From assembly GCA_025766275.1 (NCBI GenBank), contig JAFKAC010000020.1, positions 372,001 to 436,000 on the forward strand: a stretch of DNA of 64,000 bases. The letters are read 5' to 3'. Positions 44,806 to 55,876 of this stretch are shown here, one piece after another. How positions within the stretch are numbered: position 1 is the stretch's first letter; the number at the start of each line of letters is the position of its first letter. Position numbers and translations under genes: made by a program. Source of the DNA: Lactarius indigo. Taxonomy: Eukaryota > Basidiomycota > Agaricomycetes > Russulales > Russulaceae. The notes beneath the pieces are model-generated. The model was not told the DNA's origin. It saw only the letters and a list, made by a program, of their open reading frames with translations, and searched no databases.

Positions 44806-46425
44806 TTAAGCGTTCAGAAAATCCTTCTTCTGACCAAATAGTTTGTCCACCATAAGTTCATGAACTTCAGGGCTCTGAGTGAAAAGGGCAGCTACTTGCG
44901 CCTCGGCTTGTTCTTCATTGGAGAGGGGTCGCGAGGCTGTCATGGAGATGGTAGCTGTCGTTGGGGTAGTGGCGGTTTCCGCGACCTTGGCCGTGGTTGC
45001 GGGCTTCTGTGGACAGAAGCGAGAGATGTGTCCTTGCCCCCGGCAGCGAAAGCATCTTCCTTCCTTCTGGAGTTGCTTCTTTTCATCGTCTGTCATGGCA
45101 GCGCGGGCTCGAGTTCGGCTTACGTCCATCGCATTTGGGTCTCTGTTTTTGTTCAGGGTTGAGAGCCACTGGTCACGGGAGGCCCCTCCTCGTTTATCAC
45201 CTCTTCCCTTGGTGAGTTTATCTTTGAGGAGGAGGTATTCGGCTTGTTGAAGGGTTACTGCCACTTTCCAATCGTCCCATGTTATCGGATGATGGAACTT
45301 AATCACGTTGATTACTAGGGCATTTGGCAGGCCCTTCTGGAAGATTTCTAAGGTTGTGGCTTCGTCTTTATTGTATCCTGCTTTGTTTGCCAGATTAGAA
45401 AACTTGGCAATATATGTGTCGATATCTTCTTTCTCCATTCGAAGAGTTTGGATGGCGTGTTGTGCTTTCTGTTGCTGTGTGGTGTTGGTGTAAGCCTGAA
45501 TGAAACGGGCCTCGATAGTGTTCCAGAGGTTTTCGGCGTTCATGGCCACTCCTCCTGCTAGTTGGTCTACAAGCCATTGAATTTGTTCTTCTACCCAGTC
45601 GTCGACAAGTGGTCCTTGTATGTAGGAGAGTAATGTCATTGCTCGGGAGTAGGGGAGGGTGAGTTGCTGAACATTCGGGTTCATTCCTCGGTAGAGCGAG
45701 AAGGCATTGAGGAATGCTCGACTGGTTTCGCGGTCACCCGTGAATTCGGGGGGAGGGTTTCCCCCAAGTCGTCCATTTGGGGCTCCTCCCGTGCCTGCTC
45801 CTCCAGCGCCTGCTCCACCTCCAGGCGCGCCGCCTCCGCCTCCACCTCCAGGCGCACCGCCTCCATGATGGCCTCCTGCGCTTCCCGCAGGGCCTCCTCC
45901 ACCTGCCAGCAGACCTCCTCCCAGAGGATATCCTCCACTACCTGCAGGATTCACTGACAAGGTTCCTGCAAGTTGGGAGCTGCTCGAGGGTTGGGCGGTG
46001 GTGAGGGTGGTGGAGAGTTGGGTGTTGGACATGTTGGCATACAATGCAAAGTCCACCGGTCGTTGAATGGTAGGGGTAAGAGTGGGGTTATGTTCTGAAT
46101 CGGAGTCTGGTTCTGTTGTTGGTTCTTCAACATCAGAGTCAGCGTCGATGGCTTGGATGTGACCTTTTCCTGGTCCTAGTCCAAGATGTGCGGGGACTGG
46201 TTTATACGAGTACCAGGAGTGTTTTGAGTCAGAGTAGGCGACGTAGGCCCAGATATGCTGGTCTTCAATATATTCCACTGGCTCATAGGTGAGCTTGTCA
46301 GGATCGTAGACGTAGTATCCTTCGTCATGTGGGGTATTTCGCCAGAGAGCAGTTCCTTTGATGGAAGGTCGGAGGTCGTCGCTCGGATGTCGTTCCAGGT
46401 ATTCCCAGACAAATTGAGTTCGGCT
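44806..46425 (-). pseudogene. Element D gag
   Basis: The frame is open from 46,425 (just after TGA 46,426-46,428) to DFLNA* at 44,806. N-terminal block FVWEYLERHPSDDLRPS and GYYVYDPDKLTYEPVEY parallels the A/B N-terminus. Gly-rich linker (GGGGGGAPGG). Capsid helices (RAFLNAFSLYRGMN, MTLLSYIQGPLVDDWV, ARFIQAYTN). Knuckle CFRCRGQGHISRFC (about 45,030). No ATG in the first 150 nt of the frame, so the start codon is unclear; MSNTQLSTT (about 46,035) is the first clear Met. The upstream TGA may come from CGA. Confidence 0.85.
44818..44824 (-). promoter_or_regulatory. -1 frameshift heptamer GGATTTT in D
   Basis: In the gag frame it reads G GAT TTT; slipping back one base gives GFSERLNPAAWARALK in the pol frame. 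The MMTV pro-pol site GGATTTA is of the same type. Confidence 0.75.
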
Positions 46426-46457
46426 TCAGCTGGTGAGAGCCACGGTGTGCAACTGAG

Positions 46458-46716
46458 AGACTAGACTTAATGTTACGCCACTACAGGGGCGTGGGGTACA
46501 ACCTGTACCAAGTCAGTCAAGTGACGGTAGCACAAGCTCTAAGGCTTGGCTTCAGTAGGATGGTGCACAAGGATCACAAGGACGATGGTCACTTGGATCG
46601 TAGAGGAAGGCTAAGACTCGAAGGTCTAGCAAAGGCAAAGGGGGTTCTTGAGACAAGGAAGGCACAAAGGTGTTCTGCGTTAGACGAGTGTAGTGATTGC
46701 ACAAGAAGTCTAGTCT
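46458..46716 (-). promoter_or_regulatory. Element D self-priming pair
   Basis: On the minus strand AGACTAGACTT (46,716-46,706) in the LTR, about 30 nt after TATTTAAA (46,742-46,749), is the exact 11-nt complement of the site AAGTCTAGTCT (46,468-46,458), which begins two bases inside the 5' LTR. Same geometry as A but unrelated sequence. Confidence 0.85.
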
Positions 46717-47055
46717 ACTGTACAAGCTAGGTAGGGCTAGGTTTAAATAGACGGTGGCTAGTGTGGTAGTTACAAACAGATGGCGCCATCACCAGTCTGG
46801 GAACAATGGATGGGACATAAAGGGAACAAAGGGACACTGTACTGGGAACGAAGGCGAATCACGCGGGGCCGCGCGTGATTGGGAACATAACGGAAACTAG
46901 CACATGTCGAACTTTATCAGAAGGGAGCATCGATAAGTAGGGCGCGCGATAGGAACTGAGTAATCGTATAGTCCGCGTAATTGTACAGGGCTCGTATAGT
47001 ACTGGGAAGGGAACAGTGATGTGAGAAAGAACGAGTCCAAAGAAAGATCGTAACA
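46471..47055 (-). repeat. Element D 5' LTR (right copy)
   Basis: 585 bp. Differs from the left copy at seven sites, each CG against CA or TG. Confidence 0.95.
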
Positions 47056-47060
47056 AGAAA

Positions 47061-47265
47061 ACAGTCCTGAAAAACAACAGTATGTACAAGTATATAAGAC
47101 ATAGCTACAGAGTAGTACATACCTTGTCTACTCTTCGTTTTGAATCCAGTTTGTTCCCTCTCACTTGTGTGCCTTTGAGCATTCCAAGTCAGCATCCTCC
47201 ACTTGTGCAATTACACAAGTCCTCAACACGACTTCGTCACGGGACGGTCCCCTGGAACCGTGACA
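47061..47265 (+). repeat. Element C 5' LTR, second part
   Basis: TATATAAG at 47,091 and the priming segment GTCTACTCTT at 47,126-47,135. Ends GGAACCGTGACA. Confidence 0.95.
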
Positions 47266-47276
47266 TAAGAGTAGAC
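47126..47276 (+). promoter_or_regulatory. Element C self-priming pair
   Basis: GTCTACTCTT (47,126-47,135), about 33 nt after TATATAA, is the 10-nt complement of AAGAGTAGAC (47,267-47,276), one base inside the LTR. The eleventh pair is a mismatch (T against C). The 3' LTR has the same segment. Confidence 0.7.
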
Positions 47277-47404
47277 CCCACACCTTTCGCTAGACGACAC
47301 AGCGCATAAAGTGTCGTACGCACACGAAGCTGGCCGACACCCCAGATGGTTCGTTCGCATATATCGAACCCGCCAACGACCTAAACGATAGCACCGAAAA
47401 ATGA

Positions 47405-48640
47405 CTGGTGCTCAGACGCACGACACCAAACCTCCACGACCTTGCAGTAAAGAAACTCGTGTGGGAGCACCACAGAGGATATACACTCGAACGCACACCC
47501 AACCCAAGCCTTGACATTGAATATTTCGAAAACGAAAATGCGTGGTACGAAGTACTGCTAGACTATCCAGGCTGGGCGACATATAACAGCGCTCGAGTCA
47601 AACGACCACACGAGTGGGGACTACGCGTCAGAACTAATACTCAACAAACCCCCGACTATGACTGGAATACTCATCGATTAGCCGTCACCTCATTAAAACG
47701 AAAAGGGAAACGACGCTCACCACAACCGCCACCACCATTTACTCCGTTACCGTTCCCCACCGTCATCTCACCTATACCAATGGCTAGTGGATCCGGCAGT
47801 ACGCCCGCATCGACAACGACCAATGGACCTCTCCAGGGAGGAGCCCCCACCTACTTCGACGGGAATCGAGCCAAAAGCGCTCAATTCCTCCACGAATTCA
47901 ATCAATATCGATGAGTAAATCGTACTAACGAGAGGATGGTCTCACCGTACCAAAGGGTTGCACTCGCGCTCACTCTGATTCGAGGCCCTGATGTTGAGAA
48001 TTGGAACCAAATGCAGGACCGAAAACTCGACACCAAAATAAATCACGCGACTCATCCCATCGCAGAAACCGACGAACGCTTATGGAACGAATTCATCGAT
48101 GACTTCAAAAACGCTTGGACCGACACCCTTAGTAAATAGAATGCATATGCCAAACTAACCGCCCTCACCATGGTCGGCGACGCGATCGACGAATATATCG
48201 CTCGATTTGAACAGCTCGTGGATGCCGCCGGATGGGATATGACGGCAATCGGCACCGTCGACCTCTTTTGACGAGGTTTAAAAAAGGGGTTACTCGTCGC
48301 CTGTCTTAAACGCAGAACCATGCCAGTTACTATGGACAATTGGAAGATCACCACGAGAGAAGAAGTCCAACGGTTTCGGACCATCACCAATTGTGTAGCC
48401 ACTCTTGATAAAGGGGCTGTACCCCCCCCAAAACCAACGGCACCACGTCCCACTGCGTGAAACGACATAGTACCAATGGACGTAGATGCCGTTAATACGT
48501 TTACACCTCGACAGCGCACTCCCCAAGAACAGGCTGAATGGGAACGGTGTCGGAAGGAGGGGCTCTGCTTCCGCTGTAAGCAGTCAGGGCACCTTTCCCA
48601 AGATTGCCTGAAGAAAAAAACGAATCCCAGTCGAGTTAAT
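47405..48640 (+). pseudogene. Element C gag
   Basis: The frame shared with pol runs from 47,405 (after TGA 47,402). N-terminal block KLVWEHHRGYTLERTPNP, Pro-rich linker, capsid region (GGAPTYFDGNRAKSAQFLHE, LTLIRGPDVENWNQ, YIARFEQLVDAAGW), then MDVDAVN and the knuckle CFRCKQSGHLSQDC (about 48,563). Stops at 47,912 (TGA), 48,137 (TAG), 48,269 (TGA) and 48,458 (TGA). No ATG at the N-terminus; the start is uncertain. Confidence 0.85.
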
Positions 48641-51600
48641 GAGCTCACTACGGTCCCCGCACCCCCGCCACCGGTACACCCTGCTCCAGCACTGGACAAA
48701 CAAACACTCATTTCCGGGATGTTGGGCCTGTCGAACGCCGATCGAAGACAAATGATATCCCAGATGCTTATAGAGGTCGGGGTCGATGACAATGACGACT
48801 TAGGAGAAGGTAGTATAACCGAGATCAACGCTCTTTCACCCGACGATGGATCAACGCTTACTGTCCAACTCACAACCACAGAAGGGGACGAAGTACCAGT
48901 GTTGCTCGACTCGGGAGCCTCGCAAAATTTCATTGATACCGCCTTAGTCCATCGACTCCGAATGACGACAACCAAGATACCCGCTAGGCTGGCATACAAT
49001 GCTGACGGAACACCGAACCAATCGGGGACCATCACTAAGGCGTGTTCGATCAAACTTGTTTGGGGTCAGGACTCATACGACACATACCTCTACGTAACCA
49101 CGTTGGGCCGCCCACGTATCATCTTAGGCCACACGTGGTTTAGAGACACTAATCCTCGCATCAACTGGACAAAGAACCAGCTACTCGGACCTAACAGACA
49201 ACTTATCTTCGAATGACGGGACGCCATCGATACCATAGCGCAGCAAATGGCAGAGAGGTTTGGTTCAAGCGGAGCTGAAAAACTACCACCCCAATATGAA
49301 CGCTACGCCACCGTCTTTTCGGAAGAAGCCGCTAAGCGCTTCCCACCCGAACGGGTTGACGACCACATGATCACCTTACTCCGGGACGCACCCCCGACAC
49401 TTCAGTGTAAAATATAAATATATCCACTGAATGCCAAAGAAATGGAACACTTAGATGAGTTTCTACGCGAGCACCTGGAGAAAGGATACATTCGGGAGTC
49501 AAAATCACAGTACGCGTCATCATTTTTCTTTTTGAAGAAAAAAGACGGCAAGTTGCAACCCGTACAAGATTACAAACCCCTCAATAAGATAACCATTTGG
49601 GATACGTACCCGATTCCGCTAATCTCTAACATCCTAGATCGACTAGCCGATAAAACGCTGTTCACCAAGTTCGACATTTGCTGGGGATATAACAATATCC
49701 GAATCAAAGACAGCAATCAGTGGAAGGCCGCGTTCAAAACACCTCGGGGATTGTTCGAACCAATGGTTATGTACTTTGGACTAACCAATTCACCAGCTAC
49801 CTTCATACGTGCAATGAACTGCATATTTCAATCACTGCTCAATCAATTTCTGGCCAAACTATTCATCTATATGGACGACATACTCGTCGCCACCACACAT
49901 GATATTCAGCAACACCGGATGATCGTTAGTAACTTTCTGCAGATCCTCCTTGATGAGAGCTACTTTCTGAAACTCTCGAAATGCGAATTTGAGCGCACCA
50001 AAATCGACTATCTGGGCATGTCGATCGCTGGGGGAACCATTCGTATGGGGCAAGACAAAGTCTCTGGCCTGCACGATTGGCCTCGACAACTCACTACGGT
50101 AAAGCAAGTGCGCAGTATCCTCGGAGTCTTAGGATACCAGCGACCATTCATTCTGCGCTACGCCCATCTAGCTCAGCCACTTACGCAACTCCTTCGCAAG
50201 GACGTCCAGTTCACCTGGACCTCAGAACATACCACCGCACTCGACACTCTCCTCACACTAGCTTGCTCTCGACCTGTGCTCAAACAACCCAATCTGGATC
50301 TCCCATACTCCCTTCAGACAGATGCATCACTATACGCCATGGGGGCTATTCTGACTCAACCCGACACGTGCAACAAACACCAGGCTGTGGGTTACTTTTC
50401 GCAAGCTTTCACTCCCACAGAACGGAATTATGACATTTACGATCGCAAATTCCTCACGCTTGTGCGGGGTCTAGAACATTGGCGCCATCTTTTGGTTGCA
50501 GCACACCATCCAGTCACTGTCTTTACCGATCACGCTAATCTTCTCCACTATCGCTCCCCACAACACATTAATCGCCACGTCGCTCGTCTCGTCAATATCT
50601 TGGCCGACTACGACCTGCAACTACGACATGTACCCGGCCCTACTCTCCATGTGGACTCTTTATCTCGACACCCGTCGTTTACACCCAGGACCGACGACAA
50701 TGTTGGCGTTACCATCTTGCCTCCTTCCTACTTTATCAACGTCGCCCAGATCACGTCTCTCGATGATCGATGTCGCCATGCACAACTTCGCGCCTTTCCT
50801 TCCGATTGGATCGATCGCTATCACCTCAAACGCTCCTCCCCCGATTCCCTGCTACTCTTCCACCAAGGTCAGCTTGTGATCGTGGACGATCTCCCTTTAA
50901 GGAGGGGGGTGATTGAATCCTTTCACGATTCAATTACCGCCGGACACCCTGGCCAAACAAAAACCATACAGGCGATACAAAAACACTATTGGTGGCTGAA
51001 CATGACAAACAACATTACTGACTATGTCACAGGATGTCCCACGTGTCAGGCCCATAAGAACCTACCAGGACGTCCGAAACCACCAATCTCCCCTATCTAC
51101 ACCACTAGTGCTGCGTTACCATTCCACGTTATCGCACTCGACTTTATCGTCAAACTCCTGAAATCGATAAAGTACGATAGCATCCTCACGATTATGGATC
51201 AAGGGTGCTCAAAAGCGAGCATCTTTATCCCCTGCAAAGAATCGATCGACGCCACACAATTGGCCGCACTCTATCTCCGTCATGTCGTACCACACTACAG
51301 ACTTCCCGTTAAAGTCATCTCAGATCGAGATCCGAGATTCACCGCCTCGTTCTCTAGGGCACTCTGCACAGCTTTAAAGGTGGAACAAAATATTAGTACC
51401 GCTTATCATCCACGAATGGACGGACAATCCGAGCGAACTAATCAGCGCCTTGAACAGTACCTGCGAATCTTCTCCAACTACCAACAGGACGACTGGGCGA
51501 AATGGCTCCCGATTGCACAGTACACGCTAAACGCGTGGATGTCCGAAACAACTAAGAAAGCTCCGTTCGAATTACTACTGGGATTCATACCTCACGTTCA

Positions 51601-52675
51601 CCAACCGACATCTAATTCCACTCCTTCTCCGACAGCTACTGAGAGGCTCGACGCACTCCAGAAGGCTCAACTACAGGCGAAGGAAGCCATGAAAGCAACT
51701 CAGCTAAAATGGGTAAAAAGTACCGCCTACCAACCCTATCGCATTGGAGACAAAGTGTGGTTAGACGCTACTAACTTAAAAACGACTCACCCCACAACAA
51801 AACTGGCGCCAAGACGATACAGACCCTTTGTGATTATACAGCACGTCTCGGACGTTTCTTACTCCCTTCGACTACCACCTACCTGGCGCATTCATAATAC
51901 GTTTCATGCCAGACTACTGACACCGTATAAAACGACCATGATTAATGGCACTAAAGAAGACAATCCACCCCCAGATCTGATAGACGGAGAACAGGATTGG
52001 GAAGTGGAGCAACTCCTCGATTATCATCTCTTCGGTCGTCGAAGGACGCCACAATATCTAGTGCGGTGGAAGGGCTATTCCGCAGCCCACGACAGCTGGG
52101 AACCCGAGTCCAATTTGCGCGCCCCAGATCTCGTTCACAAGTATAAAGACTCGCGGAACACAACTATTAACCACATCGCACTCATGGACAACGACCCCCC
52201 TCGTCACCCACCGCAGTATCCTTGGATCTCCGACCGTGATACCCCGCAATGGTTACACGCACAAGTCAATCGAGAAGTCAAACGTTGGGCGAACATCAGA
52301 CCCACGTACGACGCGCGAGAAAACTCTCCGCACTCTCGTGAAGACATGTGGGGCCTCAGCACCTATATCACCCCGCAGGGTATGCATCACCGACACTCAC
52401 AAGCTCAGACTAATCGACGACAACGACTACTGAGAGAAGCGCTGGAGCAGATTGCACAGGAAGAAGAAGCCGCGCCTTGGGAAGGGCCACAGTCACCTCT
52501 GTTGCCAGCACGCGATATACCTCGCCTAGCTTTACCGTTGCCGGTTATGCCTTCCCTCGCTCTTCATATTACTAACCCGACTCCGGCGACACCACTTCCC
52601 CACCTGCTACCGCCGCGTCCCGTAAACCCACAAGGCACGGATCAACCCCAACCCCTCCTTACTAACGTCGAATGA
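48641..52675 (+). pseudogene. Element C pol
   Basis: In frame with gag. Protease VLLDSGASQNFID (about 48,902). Stops at 49,214 (TGA) and 49,415 (TAA, within an apparent 6 nt insertion in the CKIYPL linker). Then 1,077 open codons: RT (FIYMDDILVAT, about 49,862), RNase H (LQTDASLYAMGAIL), integrase zinc finger (HPGQTKTI...CPTCQAHK) and core ([34 protein letters not shown]), chromodomain (VEQLLDYHLFGRRRTPQYLV...DSWEPESNL, about 52,005-52,115) and a Pro-rich tail. Ends at TGA 52,673, probably from CGA. Confidence 0.9.
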
Positions 52676-53704
52676 CCAGACTGTCACTGGACCATGATGC
52701 TCCCTACTAACGACTACATCATGGAGATACCCCTCGCCAATGGAATGCGAGGACGCGCTCCGTTCGTTCAGTTCCTCATTGACCAGCGAGATCGACCAGT
52801 GGTCATCGCCACAGAAGGACGGAACCAACCCATCTACTATGGTCCTTTGTTCGCTAAGTCTCGCACGGAACCTGGTCTCCCTTCTGACCCCCCGGACGCC
52901 AGAGACTTGTTTTGTGCTGACCACCCTGCACGGAACGAAGTTGACCAAGCTCTGTACCTGCTTGCTGATCCAGGGGTCAGCACGGACGTCTACCACCTCC
53001 GCGCATCTCTCACCAGGCGCGATCAACTTGTCGCGTGCATGAAGGAGACGGAATGCGCTTGGAGCGAGTGGAGCACCAAAGCCGAGGAAATAGACCAACG
53101 CCTGGCCAACACTCGCGCAGCCTCACGCTTGAGACCGTATCTGTCCAACCCCGTGCCCACTCTATTACCGTTTGCCACCATTCGTATGAACAACACCGAC
53201 AGGCGCCTCGACCACCACCGCATCCCAATTATTGGATTGGCAATTGCATTGCCCGTCCCACCTCGTCAACCCCTACGTACTTACGCTCAAACCGCACAGG
53301 TTTCACGACATACTCAATTCCCAGCACTTCATGACAAATCGTCCGTTGCCAGCATAGTTGCCGAAGAAGATCGACAAGCATCACATCATGACTGATGCGA
53401 TCTGCCCACATGCAGTCATTGCAACGACGAACAGCATCTCTCGTTTGAGTGTCACGCACCCCACACCAAATGCGCGACTCGTAGAGTTTGCCACGTCTCC
53501 ACGACTCACGCCCACGCGTGCACGTATTGTGCATGGCTTGCTATGCTCGGACATGCAGTAGATCGCGAATGTGCTACACAGATCACGGCTCGTCTTCGCG
53601 CACAACGACGCGGTACGCCATACGAGCGACCGGCACACTTTATCTTCCGCCACGATTATGACTTCTCCTGCACGCTCAATAACGATCGGGACGATCGCGC
53701 TTAG
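52676..53704 (+). pseudogene. Element C post-integrase module with zinc knuckles
   Basis: Continues the pol frame past TGA 52,673. Globular part EIPLANGMRGRAPFVQFLI and ATEGRNQPIYYGPLFAKS (about 52,720-52,860), helical segment RRDQLVACMKETECAWSEWS, Pro-rich stretch. After TGA 53,393 come CSHCNDEQHLSFEC (CX2CX4HX4C, from about 53,408), CATRRVCHVSTTHAHAC and CTYCAWLAMLGHAVDREC, ending TAG 53,702-53,704. Counterpart of the D third ORF, but fused to pol in C. Confidence 0.8.
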
Positions 53705-53715
53705 AAGGGGGGCTA

Positions 53716-54058
53716 TGTCACGCCCATGTGACATCACAGTCATGGGTTGACATGTCGACGATCGATTGCCAGCAGTATGATTCTTTGCCAGCTATTATGC
53801 CACGTACCATGTAGTCCTGCCAGCTCACTTGGAGCTCGAGAAAGTACCAGAAAACAGTCCCAAAAAACAACAGTATGTACGAGTATATAAGATGTAGCTA
53901 CAGAGTAGTACATACCTTGTCTACTCTTCATTTTGAATCCAGTTTGTTCCCTCTCACTTGTGTGCCTTTGAGCATTCCAAGTCAGCATCCTCCACTTGTG
54001 CAATTACACAAGTCCTCGACACGACTTCATCACGGGACGGTCCCCTGGAACCGTGACA
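53716..54058 (+). repeat. Element C 3' LTR
   Basis: 343 bp, TGTCACGCCC...GGAACCGTGACA, preceded by the purine tract AGAAGGGGGGC (53,703-53,713). Confidence 0.95.
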
Positions 54059-55252
54059 AAAATATACCCGATGACCCAAGAAGAGGATAAGAAGCTACAC
54101 GAATGGATTGACAAACAACTCAAGAAGGGGTATATATGGCCCTCTAAATCTCCATACGCATCATCCTTCTTCTTTATCAAGAAAAAGGATGGGAAGTTAT
54201 GACCCGTCCAAGACTACCGCAAGATCAACGCCGTCACCATCCACAATCAATATCCACTCCCTCTCATCTCCGACCTTATTACCGACCTCAGCAACGCACA
54301 CATTTATACCAAACTTGATGTTAGATGGGGATACAACAATGTACGTATCAAAGAGGGAGATGAAGAAAAAGCAGCGTTTAAGACGTGATATGGATTATTC
54401 GAACCAACGGTGATGTTTTTTGGCCTTACCAACTCCCCAGCGACATTCCAGACCATGATGAATTTCATCTTCAGGGATATCATCGCAAAGCATGAAAAAC
54501 GAGGGACCGTTATCCGAGTCTATATGGATGACATCAGCATCACCACCGGACTCACACATTCTCTATCAGACCACATGGAAGCTGTCAAAGACGTACTCCA
54601 CGTATCCGCGGAACACAACTTGTACTACAAACTTGAGAAATGTCTCTTTCACTCCCCATGTATGGATTACCTTGGGGTAATCCTTGAAAAGGGGGTGACA
54701 TGTATGGACCCAGTCAAAATTTCCAGCATCAAAGACTGGCCCACACCAACCAAGGTTAAGGACGTCCGCTCTTTCCTCGGATTTTGCAATTTTTACCAAC
54801 CTTTTATACAAGGCTTCGCGACCAAAGCACAACCACTTAACAGACTCACATGCAAAGACACCGAATGGCACTGGGGCATCGAGGAAGAAAAGGCATTCCA
54901 AGACCTTAAAACTCTCGTCACCAGTGAGCCTGTTCTAGCACACCCAGACCTCACCAAACAATTTGAATTAGAAGTAGACGCGTCCGGCTTTGCAACAGGC
55001 GCAGTCCTCCTTCAACAAAAAGTGGACAGCAAACGACACCCCATCAGCTACTACTCCTCAACACTCAACAAAGCCAAACGAAATTACGACATCTACGATC
55101 TTGAACTCCTAGCCATTGTCAAAGCCTTCAGACATTGGAGACCCCTCTTAGCGGGTTCTCCTCACAAAATCAAGGTATTCTCCAACCATCTTAACCTGCA
55201 ATATTGGAAGTCGCCACAGAAAATCAGTAGGCGTGTAGCCAGGGAAGTGCTC
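54059..55252 (+). pseudogene. Element B pol, RT and RNase H part
   Basis: Resumes after element C with the linker YPMTQEEDKKLHEWID. RT shows MFFGLTNSPATFQTMMNF and VYMDDISITTG (about 54,518), then the FLGFCNFY thumb and RNase H LEVDASGFATGAVLLQ. Stops at GKL*PVQDY (about 54,199) and FKT*YG (about 54,386) are TGA in place of CGN codons. Cut at 55,252 by the E LTR. Confidence 0.9.
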
Positions 55253-55876
55253 TGTTGATAAGTGACCCTTGCGCACTTAGCGGCTCGTACGGATCGGACT
55301 TGCAGCATGGACTGCTTTAGATTAGATATACAGGACTTGTAGATTAGATACTGTTTGATCTGTACAATCTGGACTTACCATTGCGTCATCCATGACATCA
55401 CTGTACCTCTATGACATCATACATCCGGACTCTGCGTTGTATAACGCTTTTGTACTTCTCTTTGTTCTTTACTTGGTATTATCTTTATTATGATGTCAGT
55501 ATGATATCATCTAGTTCTGGACTCTCCTTGTTCTCCTTTCCCTTGTTCTCAAAGTGTCCACTCTTTTGTCCCTTTGTAGAACAATAGCACCTTTGTATTC
55601 TGTGACTAGCGTTACTTACCTTGTACTACTGTCACCCTCTGTAGGAGTATAAGTAGAGTACCATGTACGCTCCTGGTCCACATCAGTTCTCACTGTTTGT
55701 GTGCCAGGTAAGCTTCCTTCCCTCCAATGTAACATCATCAGTTCTCACTGTTTGTGTGCCAGACACTCTTGCTTTACTCTGCTAGACTCCTGTTGCTGCT
55801 TTCCAGCCACCCAGCTTATCTCACCACAGTCCTCTTAGTCCACTGTGAGTATGCCACTTCTGTGTGCTGTTCATCA
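55253..55876 (+). mobile_element. Solo E-family LTR in element B pol
   Basis: TGTTGATAAGTGACC...TGTTCATCA, 624 bp, direct repeats GTGCTC on both sides (55,247-55,252 and 55,877-55,882). Contains a tandem duplication of about 65 bp around CAGTTCTCACTGTTTGTGTGCCAG (copies near 55,683 and 55,738). Confidence 0.9.

Larger units (their letters stand above)
39151..47055 (-). mobile_element. Element D: youngest, nearly intact Ty3 chromovirus
   Basis: 7,905 bp with 585 bp LTRs differing at 7 CpG sites. Perfect AGAAA repeats flank it (39,146-39,150 and 47,056-47,060), inside the 5' LTR of C. Minus orientation. It encodes gag, pol and a separate third ORF after pol, an unusual arrangement. Confidence 0.95.
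39013..54058 (+). mobile_element. Element C: Ty3 chromovirus inside B
   Basis: Begins TGTCACACCC and ends GGAACCGTGACA, flanked by perfect AAAAT repeats (39,008-39,012 and 54,059-54,063). About 7.14 kb once D is removed. LTRs are 343 bp with 13 differences, all CpG. Gag, pol and the extra module lie in a single reading frame, unlike A, B, D and I. Confidence 0.95.
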
